Positions 1 to 9,342 are shown, counted from the stretch's first letter. The stretch is 26,940 nt of DNA from Rickettsia typhi (GCA_945883665.1 CAMCXV010000011.1:1-26940); one strand, 5' to 3'. The notes: generated from the sequence alone by a model not told the origin. Translations and numbers: made by a program.

Positions 1-68
1 ATCACTTCTTTTGGATTTGATTGATCATAGGTTTGGAAAATAACGCGATAGCCTTTTTGTATTTGCAT
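1..68 (-). CDS. Unidentified protein, N-terminal fragment
   Basis: An open frame begins with ATG at 68 on the minus strand and runs off the left edge, giving 22 codons that start MQIQKGYRVIFQTYD. I do not recognise the family from so little sequence. No clear Shine-Dalgarno precedes the ATG. A well-formed promoter ends about 26 bases upstream of the start, and the frame stays open to the edge, so I think it is a genuine gene start. It points the same way as the ribosomal cluster but is separated from rpsT by a long spacer, so it is probably its own transcription unit. Confidence 0.45.
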   Translation of the reverse strand, partial: MQIQKGYRVIFQTYDQSNPKEV

Positions 69-100
69 ATTAATAATATTTATAAATGAGAATTGTGCTC

Positions 101-129
101 ATCATAACACATTATTTATACGTTGTCAC
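101..129 (-). promoter_or_regulatory. Sigma70-type promoter for the left-edge gene
   Basis: Read on the minus strand, GTGACA (129-124) is followed after exactly 17 bases by TATGAT (106-101). Each hexamer matches the sigma70 consensus at five of six positions. Transcription would start near position 94, leaving a leader of about 26 bases before the ATG at 68. Confidence 0.5.
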
Positions 130-181
130 CTTCTATATTACGATTCCTCAAAGAAAAGGGTAATATTTTTCCCCAAAGATC

Positions 182-216
182 AAAAAAGCTTTGTCATCCT
201 TTGAAAAAGCTTTTTT
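182..216. terminator. Possible bidirectional AT-rich terminator
   Basis: The left arm AAAAAAGCTTT (182-192) and right arm AAAGCTTTTTT (206-216) are perfect reverse complements of 11 bases around a 13-base loop. The stem has only two G-C pairs and supplies its own T-run on both strands. It could end leftward transcription coming from rpsT, about 310 bases away, but the low GC makes it a weak candidate. Confidence 0.35.
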
Positions 217-524
217 ACTCCATTTAGCTTCTTAAGATACAATGGCAAAGGATTGAATTGACAATTTATTTCAGATCAATGAATACAGAAAAAACCTTAA
301 GAATTTAGCGCTATAATGATTCTTGAACGAAAATAAAAAGCAATTGTTACATCCATCAATTTTCATTCACAGAATTTTTTAACACTAAAATTCATCAAAT
401 CATAATCTGGAAACAGATACAATATGAGAAAATTTCAACGATCTAAAAGATGAAATAACTTTATGCAAACACCTTAACAAATGGAAATTATGATTATTTC
501 GTCAGGTATTTTTATGCACTATCT
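217..524. other. Gene-free spacer downstream of rpsT
   Basis: I see no convincing reading frame, RNA gene or repeat here. With the stretch 69-216 it forms a gap of about 456 bases between rpsT and the next leftward gene. This is unusual beside a ribosomal cluster whose genes are mostly 0-35 bases apart. A degraded gene or an AT-rich 3' untranslated region are both possible. Confidence 0.5.
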
Positions 525-803
525 TTAAACAGCACTGATTGAAGCTAATTTCACTTTTTTTGCAAGTCTACTTATTTTTCTTGAAGCTGTGTTTTTCTTA
601 ATCAGCCCCTTTGATACTGCGCGCATCATTTCGGACTGTAAAACTACTAAATTCTTCTTAGCCTCATCACCTCCAGAGGAAGATTCAACAGCCGTCACAA
701 CTTTTTTAATATAAGTTCTTACTCTAGTTCTTCTACTTTTATTAATAGCAGCTTTTTTTACTGTTTTTCTTATAGCTTTTTCTGTAGATGAATGATTTGC
801 CAT
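525..803 (-). CDS. rpsT: 30S ribosomal protein S20
   Basis: A lysine- and arginine-rich protein of 92 residues (E. coli S20 has 87). It opens with MANHSSTEKAIRKTVKK and carries the family's C-terminal helix signature IKKNTASRKISRLAKKV. S20 is a primary 16S rRNA binder in the body of the small subunit. The gene starts 12 bases after the rplQ stop, on the same strand and with no terminator visible between them, so it is probably the last gene of the alpha block. In many proteobacteria rpsT stands alone with its own promoter, so this placement is uncommon. Confidence 0.95.
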   Translation of the reverse strand: MANHSSTEKAIRKTVKKAAINKSRRTRVRTYIKKVVTAVESSSGGDEAKKNLVVLQSEMMRAVSKGLIKKNTASRKISRLAKKVKLASISAV

Positions 804-815
804 TTTATAATTCTC

Positions 816-1244
816 TTATTCTTTATTTTCTTTTTCTATTGTTTTTTGAATATTACCAGTCATAGTCATGCAACCTTTGGCATTTACATCTCTGTCAACG
901 AATTCGATATAAGCTACTGGGGCTGCATCACCATACCTAAAACCAGCTTTCACTATCCTAGTATACCCACCTGGTCTCTCTTTGTATCTAATAGCAAGAA
1001 CAGAGATTAACTTTTCAGCTGCTACCCTATCTTTAATTTTTGATATAATTTCTCTCCTAACAGCAAGAGTTCCTGTTCTTGCTTTAGTAACCAAGATCTC
1101 AACAAAAGGTCTTAGCTCTTTAGCTTTCGGTACAGTAGTCTTGATTTGCTCGTTCATAATCAAAGATGTCGCCATATTTGCAAACATCGCCATTCTATGA
1201 CTACTAGTTCTATTTAACTTTCTTCCTTTTAACTTATGACGCAT
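816..1244 (-). CDS. rplQ: 50S ribosomal protein L17
   Basis: 142 residues, longer than the 127 of E. coli but usual for alphaproteobacteria. The N-terminus [17 protein letters not shown] is the L17 signature. The segment [15 protein letters not shown] is the conserved C-terminal strand, followed by a short charged tail that accounts for the extra length. L17 sits near the peptide exit tunnel on the large subunit. It follows rpoA after a 73-base gap, one of the longest in the cluster, and precedes rpsT by 12 bases. A TTAGGT sequence eight bases before the ATG may serve as a weak ribosome-binding site. Confidence 0.96.
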   Translation of the reverse strand: MRHKLKGRKLNRTSSHRMAMFANMATSLIMNEQIKTTVPKAKELRPFVEILVTKARTGTLAVRREIISKIKDRVAAEKLISVLAIRYKERPGGYTRIVKAGFRYGDAAPVAYIEFVDRDVNAKGCMTMTGNIQKTIEKENKE

Positions 1245-1317
1245 TTTTTTATACCTAATGTTTCAACTTATATTATTGCACTTATAGCAGATAATAATCT
1301 ATAAATTATAACAAAAA

Positions 1318-2340
1318 TCAATATTGATCTTCGTGTTTCTTTGCTAATTCCTCAACATTTTCAGGTGGCCAGCCAGAAATTTCCATACCAAATTTCAAAT
1401 TAAATTTAGACAAAATTTCTTTTATCTCATTTAGAGATTTTCTACCAAAATTCTGAGTCCTAAGCATTTCAGCTTCTGTTTTTATGACTAAATCTCCGAT
1501 ATAAACAATATTATCGTTTTGCAAACAATTCTGAGACCTAACAGATAGTTCAAGATGACTAACTTTTTTAAGCAACACTGGGTTAAACTCCAACTCTTGC
1601 AATAGTTCAGCTCTTTCCTCTTCTTCTTCTTCAAAGCTTACAAATAATTGCAATTGATCCTGAAGAATCCTTGCAGATAATGCTATCGCCATTTCTGGTG
1701 TAATAGTACCATCTGTTTCAATAACCATTATTAATTTATCATAATCTGTCACTTGACCCACGCGAGTATCTTCAACTTTGTAAGAGACCTTTCTTACAGG
1801 ACTAAACAAAGCATCAATAGTTATAACACCTATTGGTAAATCTTTTTCTCTTGCGCTGCTAGCAGGGATATAACCTCTACCAGTTTCACAATAAAACTCT
1901 ATCTCAAGCTCAGCATCCTTAGACAAAGTACAAAGTTTTTGTTCTGGATTTAATATTTCAACATCAGCACATTTTTCTATCATTCCAGCAGTAACAACAC
2001 ATGGTCCTTTTACATTGAGTCTAATAATTTTAGTCTCAGAGCTATGCATCTTAATCGCTACATTCTTTACATTCAGAATAAGATCAACAAGGTCTTCTTT
2101 AATACCTGATTTCGCAGAAAATTCATGCACCACACCTGGTATTTTCATTGCAGTAATCGCAGCTCCTTGTAAAGAAGAAAGCAACACCCTTCTTAAAGCA
2201 TTTCCGAGAGTTAAACCAAACCCCCGCTCCAATGGCTCGACTACTATATTAGCAACATTAATTTTAACGTCACCAGAATCAACGTAAGTAATTTTCGACG
2301 GTTTAATAAGCAAATTCCAATTCTTATTCAGCGCTACCAT
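1318..2340 (-). CDS. rpoA: DNA-directed RNA polymerase subunit alpha
   Basis: 340 residues, the usual full length. Residues 1 to about 235 form the assembly and dimerisation domain, with the segment [19 protein letters not shown] near residue 40. An acidic linker (a run of six glutamates near residue 240) leads to the C-terminal domain at about 255-325. That domain keeps LSVRSQNCL and [10 protein letters not shown], whose Arg, Asn, Gly, Lys and Ser correspond to the UP-element-contacting residues of E. coli alpha. UP elements and alpha-contacting activators should therefore work in this organism. It lies in the alpha block after rpsK (28 bases) and before rplQ. Confidence 0.97.
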   Translation of the reverse strand: MVALNKNWNLLIKPSKITYVDSGDVKINVANIVVEPLERGFGLTLGNALRRVLLSSLQGAAITAMKIPGVVHEFSAKSGIKEDLVDLILNVKNVAIKMHSSETKIIRLNVKGPCVVTAGMIEKCADVEILNPEQKLCTLSKDAELEIEFYCETGRGYIPASSAREKDLPIGVITIDALFSPVRKVSYKVEDTRVGQVTDYDKLIMVIETDGTITPEMAIALSARILQDQLQLFVSFEEEEEERAELLQELEFNPVLLKKVSHLELSVRSQNCLQNDNIVYIGDLVIKTEAEMLRTQNFGRKSLNEIKEILSKFNLKFGMEISGWPPENVEELAKKHEDQY

Positions 2341-2368
2341 ATTTTTACCTTTATCTAATGTTTTCTTG

Positions 2369-2752
2369 TTATACCCTTCTTCTTTTCGGCGGTCTCACAC
2401 CGTTATGGGCAACACTTGAAACATCGGTTATTGAAGTCACAACAAAATTTTGACTAAATACCGCCCTCATAGCAGCTTCACGCTGGGAGCCAGCACCTTT
2501 AACCCTTATAGAAACAGTTTTCATACCGTTGTCTTTAGCATTCTCAGAAGCTCTGTCCACTGTAAGTTGTGCAGCATGAGGAGTTGCTTTCTTAGCACCT
2601 TTAAAACCATGTGCTCCTGCTGTAGATATAGATATCACATTACCCTGAACATCTGTAAAAGTGACAATAGTATTGTTAAAAGTAGCCTTTATATGAACAA
2701 CACCAAGAGAAATATTTTTTTTCTTTTTTTTAACTTTGTTAATTGGACTCAT
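2369..2752 (-). CDS. rpsK: 30S ribosomal protein S11
   Basis: 127 residues. A basic N-terminal run ([12 protein letters not shown]) leads into [15 protein letters not shown], and the C-terminus [12 protein letters not shown] is the S11 signature that lies on 16S rRNA in the platform near the mRNA exit. It starts 14 bases after rpsM and is followed by rpoA. In E. coli rpsD lies between rpsK and rpoA. It is absent here, as is usual in alphaproteobacteria, so the S4 feedback control known for the E. coli alpha operon is not expected to act in cis in the same way. Confidence 0.96.
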   Translation of the reverse strand: MSPINKVKKKKKNISLGVVHIKATFNNTIVTFTDVQGNVISISTAGAHGFKGAKKATPHAAQLTVDRASENAKDNGMKTVSIRVKGAGSQREAAMRAVFSQNFVVTSITDVSSVAHNGVRPPKRRRV

Positions 2753-2766
2753 TTATATATCCTAAA

Positions 2767-3135
2767 TTATTGTTTCTTTCCAGCGATAGCCACGCGTTTT
2801 CCCTTTCTTGTTCTAGCGTTAGAGTGCGTATTCTGACCACGAACTGGTAATCTCCTAATATGTCTTAAACCCTCATAAGAACGTATATCTTTTTTCTTTT
2901 TTATATTAAGACTTACTTCCCTTCTCAAATCACCTTCTACTTGGCAATTCTTTTCTATAATAGAACGAAGAACAATCAACTCCTGATCTACTAAATCTTT
3001 AACTCTTTTACTTTCCGAAATACCCGCATCCTTACAAATTTTTTGAGCAGAAGTCAGTCCAATACCATAAATATATGTCAGACTAATAACTAATCTTTTG
3101 TTTGCTGGAATATTTACACCTGCAATTCTTGCCAC
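2767..3135 (-). CDS. rpsM: 30S ribosomal protein S13
   Basis: 122 residues. It starts [10 protein letters not shown], has the helix-two-turn-helix segment [11 protein letters not shown], and ends in the basic tail containing [20 protein letters not shown], which reaches the P-site tRNA. The start codon is GTG at 3135, preceded by GGAG at a 7-base spacing. It is the first gene of the alpha block: a 62-base gap with a promoter-like sequence separates it from adk. rpmJ, found just upstream of rpsM in E. coli, is missing here. Confidence 0.96.
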   Translation of the reverse strand: MARIAGVNIPANKRLVISLTYIYGIGLTSAQKICKDAGISESKRVKDLVDQELIVLRSIIEKNCQVEGDLRREVSLNIKKKKDIRSYEGLRHIRRLPVRGQNTHSNARTRKGKRVAIAGKKQ

Positions 3136-3173
3136 AAAATTTCTCCAAATTTTTATAAATAATTAGAACCAGA

Positions 3174-3201
3174 ATAATATAAAGATATCAGATAAAGTCA
3201 A
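3174..3201 (-). promoter_or_regulatory. Predicted promoter of the alpha block (rpsM)
   Basis: On the minus strand TTGACT (3201-3196) is followed after 16 bases by TATTAT (3179-3174), both five-of-six matches to the sigma70 consensus. The -35 hexamer overlaps the adk stop codon. Transcription would begin near 3167, about 30 bases before the rpsM GTG. E. coli has a promoter at the equivalent spc/alpha junction. Confidence 0.5.
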
Positions 3202-3845
3202 ATCTTTTTTGCAATCAAACTTATCTCTTTAATAACTTCTTCCTTAGTGCCGCCCGCATTAACAGTAAAAAATCTACCCTTTCTTTTATAATACTCAACT
3301 AAAGGTAAAGTTTCTGTTTTATATTCTTTTATTCTTGCTAATACAGTTTTCTCATCATCATCAGATCTTGACGTGAATTCAGTAGATCCACAATTATCAC
3401 ATACACCATCTATTTTTAAACTATCAAAATACTTATTATAAATTGATCCACAAGATTGGCAGCTATAGCGTCCCATTATCCTCTTAACAACTATTTCATC
3501 ATCAACTTCAAAAAACACTGAGCTAATCTTCGTATCTATATTCTCAATAAAATACTCAGCTTGTTTTAAATTTCTTGGATAACCATCTAAAATACATCCA
3601 TCATTATAATCACCAGATAAAAGAACCTTTCTAACAATTTTATTTACTAAATCAGAAGGAACAAGTTTACCAGAAATCATATATTCACTCAAGAGCCTTG
3701 AATCCTCATTATCAGCACTCGCCATTTTTCTAAAAATATCACCAGTAGAAAGATGAGGAAGCATCAATTTTTCTGATAAAACCTTACCTTGAGTACCTTT
3801 ACCTGAACCAGGAAGACCCATGAGCAATATAATTTTTTTTATCAT
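3198..3845 (-). CDS. adk: Adenylate kinase, zinc-LID type
   Basis: 215 residues. It interconverts ATP + AMP and 2 ADP in the cytoplasm. The P-loop GLPGSGKGT is at residues 10-18 and the AMP-site DGYPR motif at 87-91. The long LID domain carries four cysteines in two CxxC pairs (C129, C132, C149, C152), the layout of structural zinc in adenylate kinases; E. coli Adk has no such cysteines. Its ATG overlaps the secY stop by four bases, which suggests translational coupling. Placement between secY and rpsM is shared with Rickettsia and several other lineages. Confidence 0.97.
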   Translation of the reverse strand: MIKKIILLMGLPGSGKGTQGKVLSEKLMLPHLSTGDIFRKMASADNEDSRLLSEYMISGKLVPSDLVNKIVRKVLLSGDYNDGCILDGYPRNLKQAEYFIENIDTKISSVFFEVDDEIVVKRIMGRYSCQSCGSIYNKYFDSLKIDGVCDNCGSTEFTSRSDDDEKTVLARIKEYKTETLPLVEYYKRKGRFFTVNAGGTKEEVIKEISLIAKKI

Positions 3846-5131
3846 TTTTCCTTTAATTTCATTTTTTTTACTAACCCTTCGTATCTAGAACTAAATAAAT
3901 GAGTCTGAATCTGAGTAAAAGTATCTATAACAACATTTACAACTATTAAAAAACTTGTACCACCCAAAGCAAATGCTACAGAATATTTATTCATTAACAC
4001 CTCCGGAAGAACACATATTACTGATAAATACAAACCACCAATAACAGTCAATCTTGTAAGTAAATAATCAAAATATTCAGATGTACTCTTACCAGGTCTC
4101 TTACCAGCAACGTAAGCCCCATGCTTCCTTAAATTATCAGCCGTCTCCTCAGAGTTAAATACAACAGCTGTATAAAAAAAACTAAAAAACATTATTAGAG
4201 ATACGTATAAAAAAATAAATAATGGTTTTCCATGACCTAAATAACTAGAAAGTATAGACATAAACTCTGAATTATTACCAGAAAAACCAGTTATAGTTGC
4301 AGGAAACAAAAGAACAGAACTTGCAAAAATAGGAGGTATAACACCTGAAGTATTCAATTTTAAAGGCAAATGAGTAGCATCACCACCATAAACTTTATTT
4401 CCAACTTGTCTTTTTGGATATTGAACTAAAACTTTACGCTGAGCTCTTTCAAAAAAAATGATTGTCGCTATTATAGCCACAACTCCAAAACAAATTGCAA
4501 TAACAGCAATAGGAGACATAACTCCTTTTCTAGATAACTCAAACATTCCTATCACAGCGCTAGGAAGACCAGAAACAATACCAATAAAGATTATTAAAGA
4601 GGTTCCATTGCCTATTCCACGAGATGAGATCTGTTCCCCAAGCCACATAAGAAGCATAGTTCCAACAACTAAAGTGGTAATTGTAGAAAATTTAAAAATT
4701 AAGGAAGGTATTATTACAACTGCGCCATAAGGAGTTATAGTGGATTCTAGACCAATAGCAACCCCATAAGCTTGGAAAGCTGCAAATAATACTGTTAAAT
4801 ATCTGGATAATTGATTTATTTTTCTACGCCCAACCTCCCCTTCTTTTTTCAGGTTCTCCAGTGGTTTATAAGCAATAGTCATTAATTGAATTATAATAGA
4901 TGCGGTAATATAAGGCATTATCGCGAGAGCAAAAATAGACATTCTGCCAAGAGATCCACCTGAAAGCATATTAAACATACCAAGTATACCGGCTTGGCTC
5001 TGCTCTGCCAAACTAGCTAGCGCAACGGAATCAATTCCAGGGATTGGAATAAAAGAACCCAATCTACAAACAAGCAAAATAGATAATGTAAACACTACCC
5101 TGCTACTAAGCTCACCTTTTGATTTTTGCAT
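3842..5131 (-). CDS. secY: Protein translocase subunit SecY
   Basis: 429 residues, normal for the family, with about ten hydrophobic segments. It forms the channel of the Sec translocon in the inner membrane, with SecE and SecG (encoded elsewhere). Recognisable parts are [11 protein letters not shown] at the first membrane segment, the plug region around [20 protein letters not shown], and the late segment [20 protein letters not shown], which corresponds to the cytoplasmic loop used by SecA and the ribosome. The gene starts 15 bases after rplO and overlaps adk by four bases. The short N-terminus is slightly trimmed compared with E. coli. Confidence 0.97.
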   Translation of the reverse strand: MQKSKGELSSRVVFTLSILLVCRLGSFIPIPGIDSVALASLAEQSQAGILGMFNMLSGGSLGRMSIFALAIMPYITASIIIQLMTIAYKPLENLKKEGEVGRRKINQLSRYLTVLFAAFQAYGVAIGLESTITPYGAVVIIPSLIFKFSTITTLVVGTMLLMWLGEQISSRGIGNGTSLIIFIGIVSGLPSAVIGMFELSRKGVMSPIAVIAICFGVVAIIATIIFFERAQRKVLVQYPKRQVGNKVYGGDATHLPLKLNTSGVIPPIFASSVLLFPATITGFSGNNSEFMSILSSYLGHGKPLFIFLYVSLIMFFSFFYTAVVFNSEETADNLRKHGAYVAGKRPGKSTSEYFDYLLTRLTVIGGLYLSVICVLPEVLMNKYSVAFALGGTSFLIVVNVVIDTFTQIQTHLFSSRYEGLVKKMKLKEK

Positions 5132-5146
5132 TAATTAACAATCTCT

Positions 5147-5596
5147 TTATAATACTTCACCACCAGCCTTTTCTATCAATTCTCTGGCACGCTTCGAATA
5201 AGCATCTAATTGTACAGATAGTTTAAATTTTATTTCATCAAGACCAGCTAATAATTTCACTGGTATCTTTTTGTTTTTAATATAACCAATATTAACAAGT
5301 TGGTTTTTATCAAGAACTTCATTAGCTTTTATTCTTTTTTTAAGTAATAGAACTTCTATGTCTATTACACTAATTGCCGTGTAACTAATAGATTTAGAAC
5401 TATTGAAACCTCTTTTTGGCAATCTCTTAATTAGTGGCATCTGACCACCCTCAGTTTTTATAGCAACACCAGAACGGGATTTTTGTCCTTTTTCACCACG
5501 ACCACCAGTCCTACCGGTACCACTACCATTACCTCTACAAATCCTTTTTCTTGGTTTTCTAGAGCCAGGAATATTAAACAATGAATTTATTTTCAT
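5147..5596 (-). CDS. rplO: 50S ribosomal protein L15
   Basis: 149 residues. The glycine- and arginine-rich N-terminal extension (RKRICRGNGSGTGRTGGRG, residues about 17-35) threads into 23S rRNA in known L15 structures. GGQMPLIKRLPKRGF follows at about 51-65, and the globular C-terminal half ends in AGGEVL, matching the family end. The start lies one base beyond the rpmD stop, so these two are probably coupled. secY follows, as in nearly all bacteria. Confidence 0.96.
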   Translation of the reverse strand: MKINSLFNIPGSRKPRKRICRGNGSGTGRTGGRGEKGQKSRSGVAIKTEGGQMPLIKRLPKRGFNSSKSISYTAISVIDIEVLLLKKRIKANEVLDKNQLVNIGYIKNKKIPVKLLAGLDEIKFKLSVQLDAYSKRARELIEKAGGEVL

Positions 5597-5597
5597 C

Positions 5598-5816
5598 TTA
5601 TTTTACTCCAGATATAATTTCAAATCTTACTAAATGTTTTACTTTATTAACCATTCCTCTTATAGAGAGAGTATCTTCAAGAATTCTTTCTCTTCCTATT
5701 TTATTCAAACCAAGACCCACAAGTGTTTTTCTCTGTTCAGGTATACGACCTATTGGACTCGCAATCTGAGTTACTTTTATATGTGTAAGTTTTGAATTTA
5801 TCGTTTTTTCAGTCAT
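5598..5816 (-). CDS. rpmD: 50S ribosomal protein L30
   Basis: 72 residues from my chosen start. The core [20 protein letters not shown] is the L30 signature. An in-frame ATG also exists at 5831, which would add five residues. I prefer 5816 because GGGAG lies eight bases before it, while the upstream ATG would have its purine run almost touching the codon. Bacterial L30 is usually about 60 residues; this protein has a slightly longer N-terminus. It follows rpsE by 19 bases. L30 is not essential in E. coli, yet it is kept here. Confidence 0.92.
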   Translation of the reverse strand: MTEKTINSKLTHIKVTQIASPIGRIPEQRKTLVGLGLNKIGRERILEDTLSIRGMVNKVKHLVRFEIISGVK

Positions 5817-5824
5817 ACCATAAA

Positions 5825-5829
5825 CTCCC
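5825..5829 (-). promoter_or_regulatory. Shine-Dalgarno that decides the rpmD start
   Basis: GGGAG on the minus strand ends eight bases before the ATG at 5816. It lies inside the longer reading frame, so the upstream ATG at 5831 is probably not used. Confidence 0.6.
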
Positions 5830-5835
5830 ATTCTC

Positions 5836-6363
5836 TTATTTTTCTTCTTTTATCAAATTCACAGAAATCTCGCTAACATTTTTATCTCTTCTTGTAGCAA
5901 TAATTTTAGGAGTGTTGAGATTACGCAGAGCATCAAAAGTAGCAGTAATCATAGAATTAGGATTGGAAGACCCTAATGATTTTGCCACTATATCTGCAAT
6001 ACCAAGACAGCCGAAAATTGACCGCATCGGACCACCAGCAATAACACCAGTACCAGGAGCCGCCCTTCTAAGCAAAACTTTAGCAGCGCCACTTTTTCCT
6101 ATAACATCATGATGAATAGTCCTACCTTTATATAAATGTACTGACAATAAATTATTTCTTGCATCTTTTGTAGCTTTTGCCCTTGCTTCAGTAACCTCTT
6201 TTGCTTTACCATTACCAAAGCCTACTCTACCATTTCCATCTCCAACTACAACAATAGCTGAAAAAGAAAAATTTCTCCCCCCTTTAACAACTTTTGTCAC
6301 TCTGTTAACGTGAACTAGCTCTTCGCTTAAACCATCAGTATTTTTAGTAGAATCTTTAGACAT
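5836..6363 (-). CDS. rpsE: 30S ribosomal protein S5
   Basis: 175 residues. The N-terminal double-stranded-RNA-binding fold contains [19 protein letters not shown] and [11 protein letters not shown]. The C-terminal half has the conserved [19 protein letters not shown] segment. S5 helps keep decoding accurate and sits near the mRNA entrance. The protein is slightly longer than E. coli S5 (167), the difference being short charged termini. It lies 12 bases after rplR and before rpmD. Confidence 0.97.
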   Translation of the reverse strand: MSKDSTKNTDGLSEELVHVNRVTKVVKGGRNFSFSAIVVVGDGNGRVGFGNGKAKEVTEARAKATKDARNNLLSVHLYKGRTIHHDVIGKSGAAKVLLRRAAPGTGVIAGGPMRSIFGCLGIADIVAKSLGSSNPNSMITATFDALRNLNTPKIIATRRDKNVSEISVNLIKEEK

Positions 6364-6375
6364 TAATTTTCTCTA

Positions 6376-6732
6376 TTAAAAGTTCAAATTTTTTCTTGCT
6401 TCATCTGCAAGAGCCTTAATAACGCCGTGATATCTATGACCACCCTTATCAAAAGCGACTGATTTAATTGCTTTCTTAGCCGCTCTTTCTCCTATCAACT
6501 TACCAACTTTAATTGCATTCTCGACATGACAATTTGACTTACCAATTTTCCTGATTTCTTTATCAAGAGTTGATGCAGATACCAAAGTTCTTGCGGTTGC
6601 GTCATCAATGATTTGAGCATATATGTGCTGACCTGATTTAAAAACAGAAAGTCTATTTCTATCACTAACTTTTTTAAGCTTAATTCTTGTCCTTTCTTTT
6701 CTTTTATGAAAATTTTGGTTTTTTGTACTCAT
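6376..6732 (-). CDS. rplR: 50S ribosomal protein L18
   Basis: 118 residues, one more than E. coli. It binds 5S rRNA together with L5. A basic N-terminus (KRKERTRIKLKKVSDRNRLS) is followed by VFKSGQHIYAQIIDD and by the C-terminal signature FDKGGHRYHGVIKALADEAR. It lies 15 bases after rplF and 12 before rpsE, in the standard spc order. Confidence 0.96.
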   Translation of the reverse strand: MSTKNQNFHKRKERTRIKLKKVSDRNRLSVFKSGQHIYAQIIDDATARTLVSASTLDKEIRKIGKSNCHVENAIKVGKLIGERAAKKAIKSVAFDKGGHRYHGVIKALADEARKNLNF

Positions 6733-6747
6733 ATTAAATCCTAAATA

Positions 6748-7281
6748 TTAACCTTTCTTACCTTCCTTTCTCTGCACGTATTCGCCTTTACGCTTAATAC
6801 CCTTACCTTTATAAGGCTCTGGTGGTCTCTGCCTCTTTATCACCGCAATAAACTCTCCTAGCATTTCTTTATTGATAGACTCAAGAGTTATCACATTTTG
6901 TTTAGGAGCTTCAACTTTAATCCCCTCTGGAATTTCAATTTTAGTATTATGACTTTTACCTAAAGTTAAATTTAAATAATTACCTTTAACCGCAGCTCTG
7001 TAACCAACACCATTAACTTCCAATTCCTCAAAAAAACCAGTAGTAACACCTTTTACCATTGAGCTAATGATACTTCTTGCAGTACCCCACATAGCTCTTG
7101 CTGCATTAGTTACATTCAAAGGTTTTACAATTACCGCATTTTCGCTTTGCTCAATGACAATATCACCAGCAAAAGTTTTTTCTAAAATCCCCTTAGGTCC
7201 AAGAATTTTAACATTTAAACCAGAAATCTCTACTTTAGCACCATTAATCAGCGATACTGGTACTTTACCTACTCTTGACAT
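6748..7281 (-). CDS. rplF: 50S ribosomal protein L6
   Basis: 177 residues, identical in length to E. coli L6. It begins MSRVGKVPV and ends with the conserved RNA-binding [12 protein letters not shown] followed by a lysine-rich tail. The two tandem L6 folds occupy about residues 1-80 and 85-160. It sits near the factor-binding centre of the large subunit. The gap from rpsH is nine bases. Confidence 0.96.
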   Translation of the reverse strand: MSRVGKVPVSLINGAKVEISGLNVKILGPKGILEKTFAGDIVIEQSENAVIVKPLNVTNAARAMWGTARSIISSMVKGVTTGFFEELEVNGVGYRAAVKGNYLNLTLGKSHNTKIEIPEGIKVEAPKQNVITLESINKEMLGEFIAVIKRQRPPEPYKGKGIKRKGEYVQRKEGKKG

Positions 7282-7290
7282 CTTAATACT

Positions 7291-7683
7291 CTAAAATACT
7301 TTACAAATTACTTCACCACCAACATTATGCTTCTTAGCATCTCTATCAGACATAACACCCTTTGAGGTAGAAAGAATATTTATTCCCATATTATTAAAAT
7401 AACCCTTGAGGTTAGAAATAGGTGAATAGATTCTTTTACCAGGTTTCGACACTTTATGAATCTCAGATATAGCAGGGTTACCAATGCGAGAATATTTTAA
7501 CTCAACACTAATCTCTCTCTCTTCTGCATTAAAATTATATCCAGAAATATATCCTTCCATTTTTAACACGTCTAGAACTGCACATTTGAGTTTAGAAGCA
7601 GGCATATTAACATTAAGCAATTTACTTTTTTGCCCATTTCTAATTCTGGTTAGCATATCTGCTATATTATCGGTCATTGACAT
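7291..7683 (-). CDS. rpsH: 30S ribosomal protein S8
   Basis: 130 residues, as in E. coli. The N-terminus contains [14 protein letters not shown] and the C-terminus the signature [20 protein letters not shown]8 binds the central domain of 16S rRNA. In E. coli it also represses spc-operon translation at a site near rplE. I did not identify an equivalent mRNA structure here. A second ATG two codons downstream is a possible alternative start; AGGA lies about ten bases before the first. Confidence 0.96.
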   Translation of the reverse strand: MSMTDNIADMLTRIRNGQKSKLLNVNMPASKLKCAVLDVLKMEGYISGYNFNAEEREISVELKYSRIGNPAISEIHKVSKPGKRIYSPISNLKGYFNNMGINILSTSKGVMSDRDAKKHNVGGEVICKVF

Positions 7684-7708
7684 AAAAACATTTCCTAAAC
7701 TTTAAATT

Positions 7709-8014
7709 TTACCAACTTGCTTTAACAACACCAGGTAACATACCCTTTCCCGCTAAATCTCTTATCATATTCCTAGATAAACCAACTTTGCGATAATAAC
7801 CTCTAGGTCTACCCGTTATCGCACATCTATTTCTAACCCTTGTTTTAGCAGAGTTTCTTGGAAGCTTTGCTAATTTCAAGACAAGATAAAATCTTTCGTT
7901 AATAGGAAGATCTTTTGAATAAATCTCCTCTTTAAGTTTTTTTCTCTTCGAAGCCAAAGAAGTCACCAACTTTTTCCTTTTATCGTTTCTCTGTATAGAA
8001 CCAATTTTTGCCAT
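7709..8014 (-). CDS. rpsN: 30S ribosomal protein S14 (long, zinc-free form)
   Basis: 101 residues, the long form without CxxC zinc motifs. The C-terminal signature runs from [16 protein letters not shown] to [11 protein letters not shown], where a single cysteine replaces the paired ones of the zinc form. It lies near the head of the small subunit. It starts 17 bases after rplE and is followed by rpsH 25 bases later. The zinc-free form is the norm in alphaproteobacteria. Confidence 0.96.
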   Translation of the reverse strand: MAKIGSIQRNDKRKKLVTSLASKRKKLKEEIYSKDLPINERFYLVLKLAKLPRNSAKTRVRNRCAITGRPRGYYRKVGLSRNMIRDLAGKGMLPGVVKASW

Positions 8015-8031
8015 AGCAATTTATCTCTAAA

Positions 8032-8574
8032 TTAATTATAAAATGGTAAATTAAATCCAGATAACAAAAGCTTTGCTTCTTCATCTGTTTTTGCTGTAGT
8101 AACGATAGTAATGTCCATCCCTCTAATTTTATCAATTTTATCATAATTAATCTCAGGAAATACTATTTGCTCTTTGATCCCAAAAGTCATATTGCCCCTG
8201 CCATCAAAGCTTTTCACTGAAAAACCCTTAAATTCTTTTACCCTTGGAAGAGCAACAATCACAAGCCTTTCAAGAAAATCGAACATTCTATCACTTCTTA
8301 ACGTAACTTTGCAGCCTATTTTCATACCTTCTCGAAGCTTAAAACTAGCGATAGATTTCTTAGCATGCGTTGTATAAGGTCTTTGCCCAGTAATAGCTGT
8401 AAGATCAGATATAGCATGATTAATAACTTTTGAATCAGAGACTGCATCACTAACACCCATATTAACTACTATCTTTAACAATTTTGGCATTTGATGTATA
8501 TTCTTATAGAGGAATTTTTCTTGCAAAGACTTAACTATTTCTTTTATATACAACTCTTTAAATTTAAGCAACAT
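8032..8574 (-). CDS. rplE: 50S ribosomal protein L5
   Basis: 180 residues. It contains [16 protein letters not shown] near the N-terminus, [18 protein letters not shown] in the middle and [19 protein letters not shown] near the C-terminus, all family signatures. L5 holds 5S rRNA in the central protuberance. Its ATG overlaps the rplX stop by one base (TAATG), a coupled arrangement. Confidence 0.97.
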   Translation of the reverse strand: MLLKFKELYIKEIVKSLQEKFLYKNIHQMPKLLKIVVNMGVSDAVSDSKVINHAISDLTAITGQRPYTTHAKKSIASFKLREGMKIGCKVTLRSDRMFDFLERLVIVALPRVKEFKGFSVKSFDGRGNMTFGIKEQIVFPEINYDKIDKIRGMDITIVTTAKTDEEAKLLLSGFNLPFYN

Positions 8575-8903
8575 TACTTACCTTCCTTAGAAATTATCTC
8601 ACCAGATTTTTTTGCAAATCTTACCTTCTTACCATTTTCCAAGATTTTTGTCCCAACCTTGGTAATATCATTTGTTTTTGGGTCTATATGACTCAAGTTT
8701 GAAATATGTATGGTAAGTTCTTTTTGAGAAATACCTCCCTCACTATCCTTACTAGGCTTCAAATGCACCTTTGCAAGATTAACCCCAGAGACAATAGCAC
8801 GGTTTTCTTTAGGAAAAACCTTTAAAACATCACCTATTTTTCCTTTACTTTTACCAGTGATTACCTTAACTTTATCACCTTTCTTTATTTTCAACTTAAT
8901 CAT
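8574..8903 (-). CDS. rplX: 50S ribosomal protein L24
   Basis: 109 residues. The KOW motif is at the N-terminus: [20 protein letters not shown], residues about 7-26. The remainder, with [16 protein letters not shown], matches the L24 beta-barrel. L24 starts assembly of the large subunit by binding the 5' end of 23S rRNA. The gene abuts the rplN stop and overlaps rplE by one base. Confidence 0.95.
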   Translation of the reverse strand: MIKLKIKKGDKVKVITGKSKGKIGDVLKVFPKENRAIVSGVNLAKVHLKPSKDSEGGISQKELTIHISNLSHIDPKTNDITKVGTKILENGKKVRFAKKSGEIISKEGK

Positions 8904-9272
8904 TTATATTACCTCTTCCGCAAGGGAAACAATTTTTCCAAATCCTTTGCCTCTAAGCTCCCTTGGCACCGGACCAAAAACTCTAGTTCCAATTGGTTCG
9001 TTCTGTTTATTTACTAATACGACAGAATTTGAATCAAATTGTATAGTACTACCATCTGGCCTCCTAATACCTTTCCTAGTTCTAACGATAAGAGCCCTAT
9101 GCACATCGCCTTTTTTTACCTTTCCACCAGGAATAGCTGTTTTTATAGACACAACTATAACGTTACAGCACTCCGTAGTCATGTGATCTGAACCGCCAAG
9201 AACTTTTATACACATCACTTTTTTGGCACCAGAATTGTCCGCAACTTTTAGGACGGTTTGCATCTGAATCAT
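8904..9272 (-). CDS. rplN: 50S ribosomal protein L14
   Basis: 122 residues, a typical length. It starts [17 protein letters not shown] and contains the conserved [21 protein letters not shown]14 lies at the subunit interface next to L19. I keep the first ATG because the family usually begins MIQ. GGAAG precedes it at a spacing of about nine. It is the first gene of the spc block: a 74-base gap with a promoter-like sequence separates it from rpsQ, exactly where the E. coli spc operon begins. Confidence 0.97.
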   Translation of the reverse strand: MIQMQTVLKVADNSGAKKVMCIKVLGGSDHMTTECCNVIVVSIKTAIPGGKVKKGDVHRALIVRTRKGIRRPDGSTIQFDSNSVVLVNKQNEPIGTRVFGPVPRELRGKGFGKIVSLAEEVI

Positions 9273-9313
9273 AACTTAAACTTCCAAAACATAAATAATA
9301 TTAAACACAGAAT

Positions 9314-9342
9314 AAAATACAAAATTTTACACAATAAGTCAA
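9314..9342 (-). promoter_or_regulatory. Predicted spc-block promoter upstream of rplN
   Basis: On the minus strand TTGACT (9342-9337) is followed after exactly 17 bases by TATTTT (9319-9314). The -35 matches consensus at five of six positions and the -10 at four of six. Initiation near 9307 would leave a leader of about 35 bases before rplN. The location coincides with the S10/spc operon boundary of E. coli. Confidence 0.5.

Noticed and set aside
258..263. Perfect TTGACA on the plus strand
   Set aside because: No reasonable -10 hexamer lies 16-18 bases downstream, and transcription would run antisense into rpsT.
1245..1317. Promoter between rpoA and rplQ
   Set aside because: TATAAT-like boxes occur in this AT-rich gap, but none has a matching -35 at proper spacing, so I did not list one.
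5817..5831. Upstream ATG adding five residues to L30
   Set aside because: The purine run is too close to that ATG, while GGGAG sits eight bases before the ATG at 5816.
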